Source of the DNA: Arctopsyche grandis
Lineage: Eukaryota; Arthropoda; Insecta; Trichoptera; Hydropsychidae
Direction of reading: 5' to 3'
DNA length: 64,000 bases
NCBI RefSeq assembly: GCF_051622035.1
Contig: NC_135367.1
Location: 14,064,501-14,128,500 of the forward strand
The position numbers and the translations under genes are program-made. Positions 25,601 to 38,755 of this stretch are shown here, in pieces. Each line of letters starts with the position of its first letter. Position 1 is the first letter of the stretch. Under the pieces are notes generated by a model. The model searched no databases. It was given only the letters and a program-made list of their open reading frames with translations, and was not told the DNA's origin.

Positions 25601-28600
25601 ATTGCGTGAAAATATATTGAAATATGTATATATAAATTTCATATAAAATTGAATACAGCAATCACCACAATTTGAGAAATACTGATCTGATTTTCTAATT
25701 AAGTGATAGAAATTGATTCTAATTTTCAATGTAAGTGATAGAAAGGTTTAGGAGTCATGTTTAATTTGCGAAATCTATTTTTATCGTTACTTTGCGAAAA
25801 ATACGCGGACTCTAGTGAGTTTTCGAAAAATTCGGGCGGTCCATAATGAGTAAATTAATATACATGTAGTGAATTGAAACCCAGTTCTTAAAAAGGTCGA
25901 GCGTATTATTTCCGAGAAATCCATTATTAAACCATGTTTTTGACACGTGGGCATAACTAAAAAACGAAAAACTGATAATCAAATTTTATACTAATGTATA
26001 CGAGTTGAAAAGTTTTAGTTTGAATCATTATTGCGCCAAAAAATCGTACTTGGGAAAGACACTTAAAAAAACCATCATTTTTTTAAGATAAGCGATCACG
26101 TTGACGTCACGTCATACGTACGTACATATGTATGTATGTATGAAAGAGTGAAAAATTCAAACCGATAAAAATAAATTTACGCGAAATGTGAAAATCTCGG
26201 ATTAAAAATCCAATCAATTTTCATGGAGTTGACGGAAATTAAAATTCATGGAATGCCTCGAAAACGCATACCCATACATAATACGTATAAATACCGATAC
26301 AAGACAAAAATGGAAATATTGGCTTTTCACAATATTTTTGATAAGAATCATATTTGAAAACCTTTGAAGCCGAAATTATTTACAACCGAAATTATAAACG
26401 CGGAAAAATGTGGGAAAACCATTCCACGTTCGTTTGTTCGCATCTGTAACAGAATCCGCGGAATAAATATTTTCTTTCTAAACTTCCGATTTTCTTCTCA
26501 AACCCTCCTGCCTCCTTCCAACTTGTTTTCTTTGGATGTCTTTTTTTCAACGGCGAGCCGACAGGCGTTTTCGCGGAAAAGTCTACCCCGCTTTGATCTT
26601 CCCGATTTTAGCGGCGATTTTCCGGAAAAACGAAAACATTGCCGACATAAAAAGGGGTTCGAGCTCAATGCGAAATCTTCCCTTTGCGACAGAGTGAAAT
26701 TCTCAAAAAAAATATATATAAAAAATCCAACCGGACAAATTCTTCCTTGTCGTCGTGTAATAATTAAATGTACATACATATATATCACAGTTAAATTATA
26801 TTTCAAGTGAAAATATATTTTCACTGACATTTCAGTGAAATCATAACCAGTTACATCTTCAGGGTTGGTTTTATTAATTTAAGATTAGATTGTTAGGGTT
26901 GGTATTATTTAAGGGTGACAATATATTTTCACTTGAAATATGTTTTCACTGTAACATATACACATATGTATTTATAACCAGAACGTTCTAGAACAATCAA
27001 ACAATCGACAGATTGTATTTACCGAAGTCTTAAAAAGGGACGATTAAATAGCGAATTAGTTAAAAGTTTGACCCGTCATCAAAATAAATGGAATATATAC
27101 TTGAACAGAGTTCATACATTTAACCATTCAATCTCACACATACACTTAAAATTCAAGAGCAATTATAATAAATAGCAACATTAGAAACGGAGCGTAAAAC
27201 GGTCGGATAAACGCGATCTAAAGCCTCAACTCCAAGTCGTAAAATACCGATCACAGTTTAGTTCCAAATGACTGCCAAATTACACGGTTTAGGGATGAGC
27301 GCGTTTAACGACAAGTAATGACACATTCGTTTAACGCAAAAGCCATCTGAGTATAGAATCTCCTATAGACGTCTGATTCGGTACCTAATTCCGCACTTTG
27401 ACAATGACTTAATAAAACGTATAAATTAAACATCATCACGGAGATATATCCGCGTAGATATAATATGTATAATAGACACCAGATAGTAGATAGAAGCGGT
27501 TAACGACAGAAGGCAACAGATTAATCTCGCAACCTTTCGCTTCGGCCGCAACGTAAATTAACTAAAAACTGAAACTTTATGGACGTTTACTCTCTTTGGG
27601 ATCGAACCCTTGTCACTGTTCCGTGAACATATTTCAAATATGCTTCTAGCATACTCATACATATACTACGCATCCATTTCCGGGCAGGCTGATGTATAGA
27701 AAAATCGATCAGATACAGGAAAAATCTTGGAGGGGTTTTGTCCATATTTAATTACACGATAAAGTGTAATTTAATATGGACAAAACTTTAAATTTACATA
27801 CTTGTCATGAATGGTGTCACGTTGGACCAAACAGTTTCGTTCATAATACATATGTATGTATTATGAACATTTCAGTGATCTTCGAAGAAGGCATAAGCTG
27901 ACCATAATAAGACTGCTGATTAAAACACATAAGCTGACCAAGAGTCTTTCTCCCTTTCTCCTGAAATTTGCTTCCTTGTTGCAAGCAGGCATGGAATGAA
28001 ATTTAATGACAGCTATTCGTACTTCTGATTACTGCAATCGTTAGAGTTCTTCAGAATCGCAATCTTCAATTTCATGTATGTATGTACTATACCACAAAAA
28101 TATATGTACATACCTACGCAAACAATACCGGTAAAAGAAAGACCGAAAAAAATCAATCAATCAAATAGGCAATGGAGGTTAAATATGGCCAAACCCTAAG
28201 AGACTATCACACTATCGAATATCATTATTTAAGAAATAAAAAACGACGATATTTCAATCGTGCGTGAACGGACTTTATTCATACAATCTACGATAGAGAT
28301 GACGGCGATCAATCACATATGAAAAAAATTATATACCTCACGGATAGATATATACCTAATATATTATATGTCACATTGGGCAAATAACATTTTGAGCATA
28401 CACACATACTTCTAATGCATATGTAGTCTCTCTAATTAAATATTGAGGATACGCATGGTTGATACCAGAGACATATACGAAATTACGTATTATACGTACA
28501 TATGTAAGTATATGAAGCATATAAAACGGTTTACACGTGTATGAGGGATACGCACACGATTCGACGATATATCAAAGTGTCGCAATAAATTTGTCCAAAC

Positions 28601-30193
28601 CGTGTAGAGAAGTCGGACAGGAGTAGGGCTGTCAACTTTACACTTAAACGTTGAATTATTATTCACTTTGCCCCCCCCCCCCCTTCCCTAACGACAAATG
28701 TTACGTATTTTTTTCTGGGGTTGTTGAAAATCTTTGGAATACTGTAATATACATATATAAAATTACCATATATATATACATAGATGATAAATTTATATAG
28801 GTCATACCTATATAAATGGTATGTATATATGTACCTTTATAAAATTATCATCTATATATGTATGTACCTATGTATATAGATGATAATTTTGTTTTCATAA
28901 AAGTCCATTAAAAGTTCAAGGTACAAATAAATAGAGCATTCACAGCTCTAAAAGATTATTCTCATAACTCCCAACCAAGTTTTCCACCGTCTATGTTAAA
29001 TCTAATCCAAATAGTGACTACTGTTAAGTATCAATTTGCTTTTATAAACAAATTAATTCGATTATTTTCTAATTATTGCAATCCACATATGTATGTACCT
29101 ACATACATACATTCGGTTTATCACTTGAGTCTAGAACTCCAGACATTTTAAAATCGATAGACGTTATACATGAAAAATACACGTAGTGAGAGTACATTGA
29201 ATAAAAAAAATGTGTGGTTTTCAATCTTTCGATATTGAACATTTACTTAAATGACGTCAACTTTTCATACAAAATCGAAAGTGAAAACTGTATGTATAAT
29301 ATATGTACATGGCAACTAGATATTTTTGCCACTGTTCGAGCACAAACACATCAAAAAGTATTACAAACATACGGCCACGAGAGACAGTTTAATTAGTGTG
29401 GCCGACAGTATGAATTTCAACGAAAGCACTGAAAAATATTGAACGTGAACAGAAGCAGCTTACTCGCCGCTGTAAATGTATAAAACGAATTCAAACGAAA
29501 CAATCATACATTTTATATACTATAAATACTTACAAAATTATTCAGATATATACGTAGTACATATGTATATATGTACGTAGGTATTTTTCTTTTGTAGTCA
29601 TTTTCATTTTTGTAACGAGAAACGACGTAAAAACTTACTGGAAAAAGTTTTTTTGGAGACTTCCGTTCGTCGGAGTTAAATGATGATCGCGAAACTTCCA
29701 ATGAATAACCGAGACTTTCTGTCAGTACAAAATCTGACGTAATTATGTACGACGTTGTGTGCCAAAAAATATAATACATATATTATAATATTGTGTATTA
29801 GAATATCTGAGGGAAAATTCTGCGAATGAAATTACGTATCCACTATTTTCTATTACGCTAAGTCCTAATTCGTGAGTGAGGCAGAAGTCAAATAGAAAAT
29901 ACGTGTACAATTTACGATCCAAAATAGATATACATAGATTTATCCAATTACATACTGGGCTACTATTCAGTCGATAACGACGAGAAAAAAAGAGGCAAAT
30001 CCCAAATCAACTGGGCCAACCATATGATAGACTAGTAGTAGTAACAGCTTTTAATGTCATTATAAGAAAAATTACAGGGTCATCGTCAGATTTTCGCTAT
30101 CATACGAAATACGAATAGAAAGATATTTGGTACAAGAAAGCTTCATTTCAGAAAGATTTTGAAAAACATTTCAAGTCATATATGTATGTACAT
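22651..30193. other. Long gene-poor stretch
   Basis: About 7.5 kb with no exon I can defend. Content noticed: a CA microsatellite (23694-23717), an inverted repeat around ATTTCAAGTGAAAATATATT (26798-26825 and 26925-26950), a 23-bp hairpin at 27735-27786, a poly-C run at 28671-28684 and an AT-rich hairpin cluster at 28757-28890. The longest open frame (26364-26810, 148 codons) has no domain and an opposite-strand frame over it, and it is not called as a gene. Confidence 0.45.
27735..27786. repeat. 23-bp inverted repeat with 6-nt loop
   Basis: GTTTTGTCCATATTTAATTA followed by CAC, loop GATAAA, then the complement with one mismatch in 23 pairs. It could be a minimal foldback element or a transcribed hairpin; no flanking duplication was identified. 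Confidence 0.75.
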
Positions 30194-30539
30194 GGGTCTA
30201 CGTGACAAGCCGGAATGTTAAATTACCGAAAACGCAAATATCGGAAGGCAAAGATCGAAAATCGAAAGATCTAAAGTTGAAAGATCAAAAAAAAAGGGTG
30301 CATGGTAAACGGTACATACTCACTTAATTTGCGCGAGCAGGATACAACAGGAACAAGAGGAACAGGCTTTTCCTCTTGTTTCTGTTGTATCCTGCTCGCG
30401 CAAATTAAGTGAGTATGTATCGTTTGCCATGTGCCCTTTTTTTTTGATCTTTCGACTTGAGATCTTTCGATTTTCGATCTTTGCCTTCCGATATTTGCGT
30501 TTTCGGTAATTTAACATTCCGGCTCGTCACGGAGACCGG
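30194..30539. mobile_element. Foldback MITE, fourth copy, 9-bp TSD
   Basis: A 346-bp near-perfect hairpin starting GGGTCTACGTGACAAGCC and ending CGTCACGGAGACCGG. Direct repeat TATGTACAT at 30185-30193 and 30540-30548. The arms meet at ACAGGCTTTTCCTCTTGTT. It sits in the TATGTACATA-type microsatellite sequence common in this genome, so the duplication is slightly less informative than for the other copies. Confidence 0.8.
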
Positions 30540-30548
30540 TATGTACAT

Positions 30549-33040
30549 ATATACGTAAGTAGCGTGACGTGCCGTACATACATACATATGTATGTACATA
30601 CATACATTTGTATATACGTGAAGATAAAGTTAGCCTTATTTAGATATTCCATAATTATATTTTCCAAATCTAGCATTACGTAATTAACAATATTAATGAT
30701 CATTCAAAAACCAATTCGTCGTGTAAAAATCCGAATTTTCCACGAAACGTTTTGATCAACTAACCGAATAGTAATTTTATTCAGAATGAAGCCATTAAGA
30801 TAGAAAAAAAAATAGCGCAATTCAACAAAAAGGACTCATACTATACATACATATATACAAATGAAAACAGTAACTTTACAAGATATAAGTATCTAAAATG
30901 ATGCTATTTATAAAACACATGAAAATATGTATTCATGCACATACATATGTGTGCCGAAATGCATAGAAAAATACGAAGAAAATTTGCTGAATCCTGCCAA
31001 TGCTAGACGCGTGTAGTGAAAAGGTTAATAAAAGTAGAAAACGAGTGTTGGGATGGGTAAAAAGCATATTTCCGCATAAGATAAGACCTTCCTACGAAAT
31101 TCGGGCAACTTTTCACGTGGATTTCTCAAGGAATACGAGATTATTTTTTCATGTCGAGACTCGTCGTCGACGACAACGACGGCGATTGGCCGTTTTCCAC
31201 GTGAAAAGAGGAAAAGCGCTCGCACATACATACGTATATACACAAATACACGGCAACAAGATAACATTCGAAAAAGATGTAAAAAAACAGGCAAAACGAT
31301 CCCTAAAAAGCCGGAACCGAGTCGGATAATAATGATGTACGGGGCGGAGAGTTCGCTAATAAATTAAAACTTTTCTATTGAATTACCCGCAAGCGTACGT
31401 AAACCGCTCTTTTTGCTCGCTCCCATTATAAAAGGATTACGCTGGGAGTGGGATGAACGGGAGGGGAAATATTTTCAGTGCGAAAATTTAAATTGTACGT
31501 ACACACAGAAGCAGATGAGCCGGATGAGTCGTTTCGGTCGGCAAAGACCATAGTGCATTTATGGTAATCTAAGACCGCCAAGGCAGTGGTTATTGTAGCG
31601 AAAAGCGTTGCAATCTACGGTAAAGTTCCTGAAAGCAGATGCTCTCCCCAGTAGACGATGACAAAGAGGGGAGACACTGCTATGATGAGAGCGAGAGGGA
31701 TCGATCTTTCCGGTTCCGGTTTTCGACGGACAATACGTTGATGATGCTAATCAACAGCTGGCGGAAGTTTCACAAGGGAAAGAGTACACAGCAATATTGA
31801 TCGAACCAATGGATATTGTATGTATGTACATGTATACATACAACGTTGACTAATTTGACTTAACAACTGAGTAAAACGAAATATGAGTGACTACGTACAA
31901 TAGCTATTAGAACTATACAGATAACAGTTAAATATAAATCAATAAAAATTTAATCCGCTTTTCAAATTCAATATAATAAATTCAAAACAACCCACATTCA
32001 TAAATATAAGCAAAGTTGAGAGGCACGTTTAACGTTTTTTAATAGGTACTGTCGATTTTTGAAATGCCGATTAAATAACTAGTGAAATGTTGAGATATTA
32101 TTTCACATATGAAGATCTAAGATGTATCAAACGACATTTAAAACAGTGATTTGTTAACTGATTATTCGGTGGTGAAGTTAAAACCGAGTAATTTTCATTA
32201 GGGCATAAATCTTTTCTTACGAGGTACATAGGCATGATACAAGGCACGTAGTAATTTCAGCACAGCCATATATCTTTTTCGAGACCGAGAGAGAAAACCG
32301 CTCATGGCCAAAATAAAAAATAATAAAAAAATCCCGGTGAGAGCGATTTTAGCGCGTGCACCGAGAAGAAATGAAAAAGGCGCAGGCGTAGCAGGTACAT
32401 ACATACATACATATGTACACTGGAGAAAATAATGAGAACTGTCGAGTTATACAGTGCAAAGCATCAACCAACCGCCATGATATAGGACACGTCAATCCTC
32501 AGGTCAGCGAACAGAATGTACAGGGTTCATCTTCATATCTTACTTGGAAACATGCCGAATTAATTATTGCACGTTACTCGGGCGAGTGAAACTTAGTGGA
32601 AAAATAAACTTTTTCAAAAAAATGTTGTATGTACTTGACAGTACCAAATTATAGTACCTTGAGATATTAGACCAAATGTTTTGGTTCAAAATAAATTGAA
32701 AAATGTAGTTTTCAATATATTTTAAGAATAGCGGACGGACAAAAAAACATTCACCTTCGTAAATGTATGTGTAGTAAAAATATAGAGAGGCAATATGCGA
32801 TATCATTCAAGCAGACGAAAAAGCTAGAAACAAATAAAAACCCAACTTCAATTCGATACACAATAAATAATAAAAAAATATATATAATAAATCTTCCAAA
32901 CAAACCGGGAATCGAACAAAGAACTTTTCGTTTCAAACAGCAACATAAAGTTCAATTAACCCATGTTTAAAAATAATTTTTAAATAAAAAAATTCCACTT
33001 TGTCTGAAGAAAAAGATCTTCGATCAATGTGTTTTGCCAG
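30549..33040. other. Region without recognisable gene
   Basis: Mixed composition; 31030-31330 and 31490-31770 are GC-richer than their surroundings. The open frame at 31000-31329 (109 codons, Arg-rich) has no domain and is overlapped by an equally open frame on the other strand. Confidence 0.4.
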
Positions 33041-33068
33041 TGATGACATATATATGTATGTATAAGAA

Positions 33069-33477
33069 ACTTGGACATTGAACACCAAGTTGCTACACAA
33101 AGTCCAATGCACTCAAAGAAGTGTGGAACGTTGTATGCTTGGCATAACGAGGAAATGCAGGAAACGGAATACTTGGGTGAGACGTATGATAAGGGTTGTG
33201 GATATAGTGGATGGAATGAAGAGATTAAACTGGCAATGGGTGGGCCCCGTGGCTAGAAGAATGCACGAAATGTGCACAAAATAAGTGCGAGGATGATACC
33301 TGAGAGAATGCAAAAGGGTAAATGGAAGACCGCAGGGAAGATGGGTAGACGAAATTAGGAAAATGTGTGGAGTGAGATGGATCAGAGTTGCACAAAATAC
33401 AGAGAAGTGGAAGCGTGTTGGAGAGGCCTTCATTCAGCAGTGGATGGTGAATGGCTGTAGATGATGATGACATACAA
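33069..33477 (+). mobile_element. 5'-truncated RTE-like LINE, ORF2 C-terminus
   Basis: Plus-strand frames give the conserved RTE C-terminal pattern: RMIRVVDIVDGMKRLNWQWV with GPVARRMH (about 33175-33265), then, after a frameshift, VNGRPQGRWVDEIRKMCG and RWIRVAQNTEKWKRVGEAF with QQW (33321-33450). These match the family's 'D.i..ikklkWqWaGHvaRr ... GRP..RW.ddi....G..W...Aq.r..W...gEa...qW' layout. The 3' end has the short GATGATGATGACATA repeat tail typical of RTE elements. GATGACATA also occurs at 33041-33049, upstream of the truncation, and is a possible target duplication. The coding sequence is broken. Confidence 0.85.
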
Positions 33478-33489
33478 GCATACATAGGC

Positions 33490-34428
33490 TGTCGACGATC
33501 GACAATCGATTACAAAAAAAGGGCGAAATTAAATTGATTACACCTGTGTATGTAAAATGAATGCTCACAAGTCGATCCTGGACCAAAGAGGAGGAACGGA
33601 AGGACGGGTTGGGGCGTGGGCGTCGTCCGGAACAGGGTCAACCTGTTACACCTACCGACGAGGCCGAACTGTCAAGGTCGCACAGGTCCCGGGAAAACCG
33701 CGCCAAAATCGAGTGAACTTTCAGGAAAAGCTATCCTTTTGTATGCCCACACCAACCATACTACGCAGGTGTGCACAGTTATTAAGCGCGTCTTACAAAT
33801 GTTCTAAGATAACGTGTTTCGTAAAAAAAAAAACTAGTTTCTTCTTTTGGAACAGTGAAAGTGGGTCAATGTGTGCAAAAAATGATTTATACAATGACTT
33901 TTGTTTAGTGGATTGTAAAACGTTAATTTTTTATTTAATTATTAATAATTACTACATATGAACATATAGAGCGTACGGTGCGCATTTCAACAATATACAC
34001 ATATAATTTGCATATTTAAAACTAGCGTTGTAAGGATGGTTTTGGAAAGGAATTCCAATATTTAGATATACATACCTATATATATTTCATATCTGAATTC
34101 GATGTCGATTGAAAAAAAAATGAACGAAATCGACGTATAAATAGCCAAGTTATAGACGTATGAATATATGCGCAAGCATTTATGGTCGAATTGCATATTT
34201 TATTTTATTTTCACATTTTTTATACCAGGAAGGTCTTACAGGTACACCCCAATGCACTTTCTTGGCCAATTACAAACAATACAGCATTTTTATTTATTAT
34301 ACAGGCTGAATTACGAGACACTGGCTTAAACTCGCAATTTAACGAGACATCTATGAATCGTACATAAATTTTATTGTACATTAATCATACTCAAATAGTG
34401 GTGACATAGTAGGTAGGAAGGATTTTTA
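33490..34428. other. Region without recognisable gene
   Basis: An open frame at 33557-33961 (134 codons) begins in GC-rich sequence and ends in AT-rich DNA; its Arg/Gly-rich first half has no recognised domain. I do not call it a gene. The rest is AT-rich. Confidence 0.4.
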
Positions 34429-34429
34429 G

Positions 34430-34650
34430 CCAATTTTTAATCGGGAACCGTTTCAACATTGAAAACACAGAAAATTGGCAAACTCTGATAGGAAACGATC
34501 GACCAGGAGTCACAAATATCCAGGTCTGACCAGCAGCACTACAGGTATTCCCAGAAAAATTATTTTCATTTGAGGTCAGCTCATGGTATCGAACCCGGCG
34601 CCTCTCGGTGTTGAGCAGAAGCTTAGCGACCGAGCTATGCTGCTGGCTGT
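34430..34650 (-). mobile_element. tRNA-derived SINE, minus orientation, best-preserved copy
   Basis: On the minus strand the head reads TAGCTCGGTCGCTAAGC, a good polymerase III A box, and GGGTTCGATACC, a good B box, about 30 nt apart as in a tRNA. The body contains ATCGTTTCCTATCAGAGTTT and TTGCCAATTT. It starts around AGCCAGCAGCATAGCTC at 34648. The tRNA-like head is not folded well enough to be a functional tRNA gene. Confidence 0.8.
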
Positions 34651-35869
34651 ATATTAAAAAATATGAGTAATGTGTGTGTCATCTGATTTGTAAAACCAAC
34701 AGTCATCTGATTGTAAAAAAATCATTCATAAATATACACATACCGAACATCGGCAAATAGACATAATCTTATTAATGATATTTTTAATAGTAGTTTATTG
34801 ACATAATTAGTATAAGTTGTTAATATTGAAAAGTCGAGTCAGAAGGATAGGCACAGAGCGATAGAAAACATATTTTTTGATTATATCATACAAATTGAAA
34901 GCACTGCAATAATAAAAAATAGAGAAAACACACAATTGACCGACAACTTTCAAACGCTTTATTCGCTATGTAACCATGGACGGGTAGAGAGGAGAGTAAT
35001 AAATAAAATTAAAAGAGTTTTCCATTAGCCGCATAGTCGGCCCGAGGCGGAAAAGCAGGTACTAGGGCCAGTCCCGGGGATTTGTCGAGAAAACTTGGCA
35101 GGAGAATTTTGTTTAATCTGTTTAGCGGACGAAACGAGGTAAATAGATGATGGACGCGAGATACGAGAAACCCTCACGTAAGCGTAATTATTAAGTGTTG
35201 TTTAAAATGTCCCACACGTTAGGATTATACGTAGATATGTAAGTACATACATACATTTTAAGTACATATATAAACACATCAAGCTTTACTTTTAAATTTA
35301 TACTACGTATCTGTGAAATTTCGGTACACGAATGCTGAAAGTAGATGTTGTCTCACTTGGGAAATGAAATTTCGCGATAGATATCTCTCGTAGATATGTA
35401 TATATATAACGTTATACATAACTCCTGCATAGGTACACTTGAGCGTGCTTGCAAATATTAAATCGTAACAAATAAATATGTACGTGCAAATTTAAAACGT
35501 GATTTTAATGCGTCTGTTTTTTTATATACGAAGCACATTTATATTTATTTCACAATAAAACCACCTATGCAACATACATAGGTAGGTAATTTAAAGTTAT
35601 CCGACTGTTGATCAAAACTAAAGAAACTATGTATAATTTTTTTCCCCATGATGCCATTGCGGGCTGCCGCCGAGCGACATCTACGGTATTAAAAAATGGC
35701 AAAGTTTGAAAACGATCGGATAAGAACCCAAACTTTGTCACACGACCAAATCGTTTGCAAACTAAAAAGAGGTATGTAATAAAAAAAACTCAAATTTGCA
35801 AAACATTTATGGACAAATTTGCAACATTTTTATACGAATCAGCGAAATTTCAGATGCTGAAAACTAAAG

Positions 35870-36040
35870 GTTGCCAATTTGTTGGAACAGTTTCTATGAA
35901 AATTAGATAAATTATAAAACTCTGATAGGAAACGATCGACCTGGAGTCACAAACTAAGATCTGGCCAGCAGCAACCAACAGCAACCACTATGTTCAGAAG
36001 CATATATGCTAACCACTAATCCATGCTGCTGGTTGAAATT
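35870..36040 (-). mobile_element. tRNA-derived SINE, minus orientation, diverged
   Basis: Same family as 34430-34650. It shares AACCAGCAGCATGG at the head, TTTGTGACTCCAGGTCGATC and CGTTTCCTATCAGAGTTT in the body (minus strand). The B-box region is altered or deleted, so it is presumably transcriptionally dead. Confidence 0.7.
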
Positions 36041-37542
36041 TTAAATTTTTCCATTAATCTGAATATTTCAGATATATACATATCTAGCCTCGATCACTTC
36101 ACATTCCCATACATTTATTTCCACGTTAGAAAGAATCTTTCGTCATGATCGAACTAGTGTTATCGGTTTTATTTTCGACCAATATCCGTGTTAGCATCCA
36201 ATAAACTCATCTTTTTTCAAAAATTGTCATCATCATCCTCAGCGAGAGTTTTGAGAACACCAGTACGACGAAGCTGTATCATTGATGACATGATACCTTG
36301 GTCCATGTTGAATTATACCGGGTTGACACAATTTGAGTAGCTTCGACGAGTAACTATACTTTGACAGCTTCAGTTTTACTTTGACTTGAGAAGCGTTACT
36401 CGCAGAGTTATAAACTTATAACAGGTGATCCAACCGCTACTCACATAGTGCGAAGTTTTTTCGTTGGAAAACACTTATGCCTATGCCTGCCACTTCTGTA
36501 TTTTTAAAATACGCCTTCGCGATGTGGAAATTTATGTATGTATACATATATATATAAAAGGTAAATTTTGTAATACATACATATATGTATAAGTAAGATA
36601 AATTCTGAAAGTATATTATTGAAAAACAATCGCTGAACGTTCTTACATTAAACAAGGAAAATAAAGGCGAAATCTTACAGTCGTTCCGCACGATCAAGTA
36701 TTACGACTTGAGCTTTCCATTATTCCATTGCGCACATTATTTTTAGACCCCGAGCAGCAGCTGTAGACTTAACGCTAAAATGAAGCTTTCCAGTTCGTAT
36801 CTCATTTTACATACACACATATGTATGAATATATGTACATATGTATATACATGCGCGATACAACCCGGTGAAATTTTATTTTTTTATTTTATTACACACT
36901 GTAACTTTAGATTCAAACCATTGAATGAGTATTTTTAGAATTTGACATTTCACGTACGAGATGGGAAATGATTTCAAGGAACGACAATAGAAGAAAAAAC
37001 GAATACGTTTTCATTTGAATGAGCCGGTTTTCGCTTTTTTGTCGCCACATTTTTGTGGTGACAAAAAAAGTAAGAAAAGCCGTAACGAAAACAAATCGTT
37101 ATAAAATTTCAGATCCAAATAAAAATCGCAGACGTGCAGTCCAATAAAACAAACATATGCTAAGGGCTAGGATATTTATTCACTAACCACCCGTTTAACT
37201 TTCCATTTAAAACATACATATAGAAAATTGTATATACATACCTATGTACATATGTATGTATATGTTTATTATATTTCACATATGGAAAAAAAATCGTTTA
37301 AAAATCATAAATACATACAATATAAAATATCCGAGACTCTGTTTTAGGATAACGTAACAAGTGCAGAATGTTGTAAATATTAATAGAACACCCAATACAT
37401 GAATTGATCGTCCCTTGATTATAAAACTTAAATCATTTGTAGTCCGCAAACATGAATGGATGAAGTTGAACCGAATTTGGTACAAAACATAGGCGTGGCA
37501 ATCGATTCAAGACAAATAGTACTTGGATAATTGCTCAAAATC
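36041..37542. other. Region without recognisable gene
   Basis: AT-rich DNA with TACATATGTA microsatellite tracts (36540-36590, 36810-36850, 37240-37265). A CGTTATTCT-poor stretch near 37030-37080 forms a small hairpin around TTTTTTGTC/GACAAAAAA. No exon seen. Confidence 0.4.
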
Positions 37543-37550
37543 GACTAAAA

Positions 37551-37903
37551 CAGTGGTTCTTAAACTTTTAAGCACTGAGCGCGGACCGCTTTCAATTTTA
37601 AGAAATATTTGCAAAACCCCTGGGTTCAACACCCTCTTTATCGTAATTAATTATATCCCTCTCTTCTTTCAATACTCATTAAAAAATGGTATAGCTTATT
37701 AACCAAAAATCGCACCCAACGTAAGATTATTTTAAAAATACAATTTATTTCCGTCTTTATGGCAAAATAATTTATGTTTATTTATCCCATAACTTAATTA
37801 TTTTCCATCAAAATAACCAGGAAAATATTTCCACTGACTTAATTATTGTTTTTTTCTTATTAAAAAATTAATAATCATACGGATAACTGATTAAGAACCA
37901 CTG
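37551..37903. mobile_element. hAT-type MITE, 353 bp
   Basis: Ends CAGTGGTTCTTAAACTTT and, read from the right, CAGTGGTTCTTAATC: the classic hAT CAGTGGTTC terminus. Flanks GACTAAAA (37543-37550) and CACTAAAG (37904-37911) agree at six of eight positions, consistent with an old 8-bp duplication. Non-coding. It contains GAGCGCGGACCGC near the left end. Confidence 0.8.
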
Positions 37904-38469
37904 CACTAAAGCATTCAATAGCCAAAATTCGTCCTACCGTTGTGCAATAAATCGCTAATTAGCCAATTTATCGACACTTTCGTATTATATGTACATACAT
38001 ATATACCTACATATGTGTACATAAGTATAATACGTACGGATACGTTCTAAGGCGATTGTTAATTTTAACTATCGTATTTCAGTTCCGATCCTTTGTAATT
38101 CTAATTAATAAAATAGTGAGTAAATCGAGTTATCGTGAATTTCATCACACCATACCTCCTACTACTATTTAAGGCGAACACTTTTCCCAGAAAAATAATA
38201 ATAAAAATGTAATTTTATTCCCGCTTGAAGTCGATGTCTTAAACCTGGCTAATGATAAACTGCAATAAACTAGCAATAAACCAGCAATAAACTGCGCTTC
38301 TCAGTCTTTATTGCCTTATCAAAACGTGTGCTGAACCAGGAGGGCTGTCGTCTGACATTCCAACATTGTTAGAAACGATCATTGTTAACAAAGTTGCATT
38401 GTTGCAAAATTTCATGACATTTTGAAACTAACAACTTATTCATTTGCAAATTCAGAGTAGTTATTATAA

Positions 38470-38690
38470 CAGCCATTTTTATTATCCATTAAAGTTTGGG
38501 AGATAATTGAATTCAAAAACTTAAGGTCACCTTATAAGGGGAGGTACCATTTCCGGTCAAAACAAAAAAGTCAAAAAAAATTTAAAACATATTTACGTCG
38601 TGTCGATAAGAATTTCAGTAACCGATACTAAGTTTCAGTTCGATAGGACTAACGGTGTTCAAAAAATCCCCAAAATACAGACACACGGAC
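38470..38690. repeat. Inverted fragment of the ACCGGAAGT repeat family
   Basis: Reverse complement of the first part of copies A and B: AGTTTCAGTTCGATAGGACT and GAGGTACCATTTCCGGTC are recognisable. It is followed by a CACA/GCAC microsatellite (38712-38755), the counterpart of the TG tract in copy A. Confidence 0.8.
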
Positions 38691-38711
38691 ACACAAATAC
38701 AGACACATCGA

Positions 38712-38719
38712 CACACACA

Positions 38720-38755
<36 letters not shown>
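38712..38755. repeat. (CA)n/(GCAC)n microsatellite
   Basis: CACACACACA followed by about nine GCAC units. It lies exactly at the left border of the GC-rich element at 38756. Confidence 0.9.

Noticed and set aside
26364-26830. 148-codon plus frame and 110-codon minus frame over the same DNA
   Set aside because: No domain, open on both strands, lysine/phenylalanine-rich like translated intergenic DNA, and no splice or promoter context.
31000-31329. 109-codon Arg-rich frame
   Set aside because: The opposite strand is equally open, no domain is recognised, and the arginine stretch comes from a CGTCGTCGACGACAACGAC simple sequence.
33557-33961. 134-codon frame starting in GC-rich sequence
   Set aside because: No recognisable domain; composition changes abruptly to AT-rich halfway, unlike a real exon.
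34580-34650. Functional tRNA gene
   Set aside because: A and B boxes are present on the minus strand, but the sequence does not fold into a full cloverleaf and continues into a repeated SINE body.
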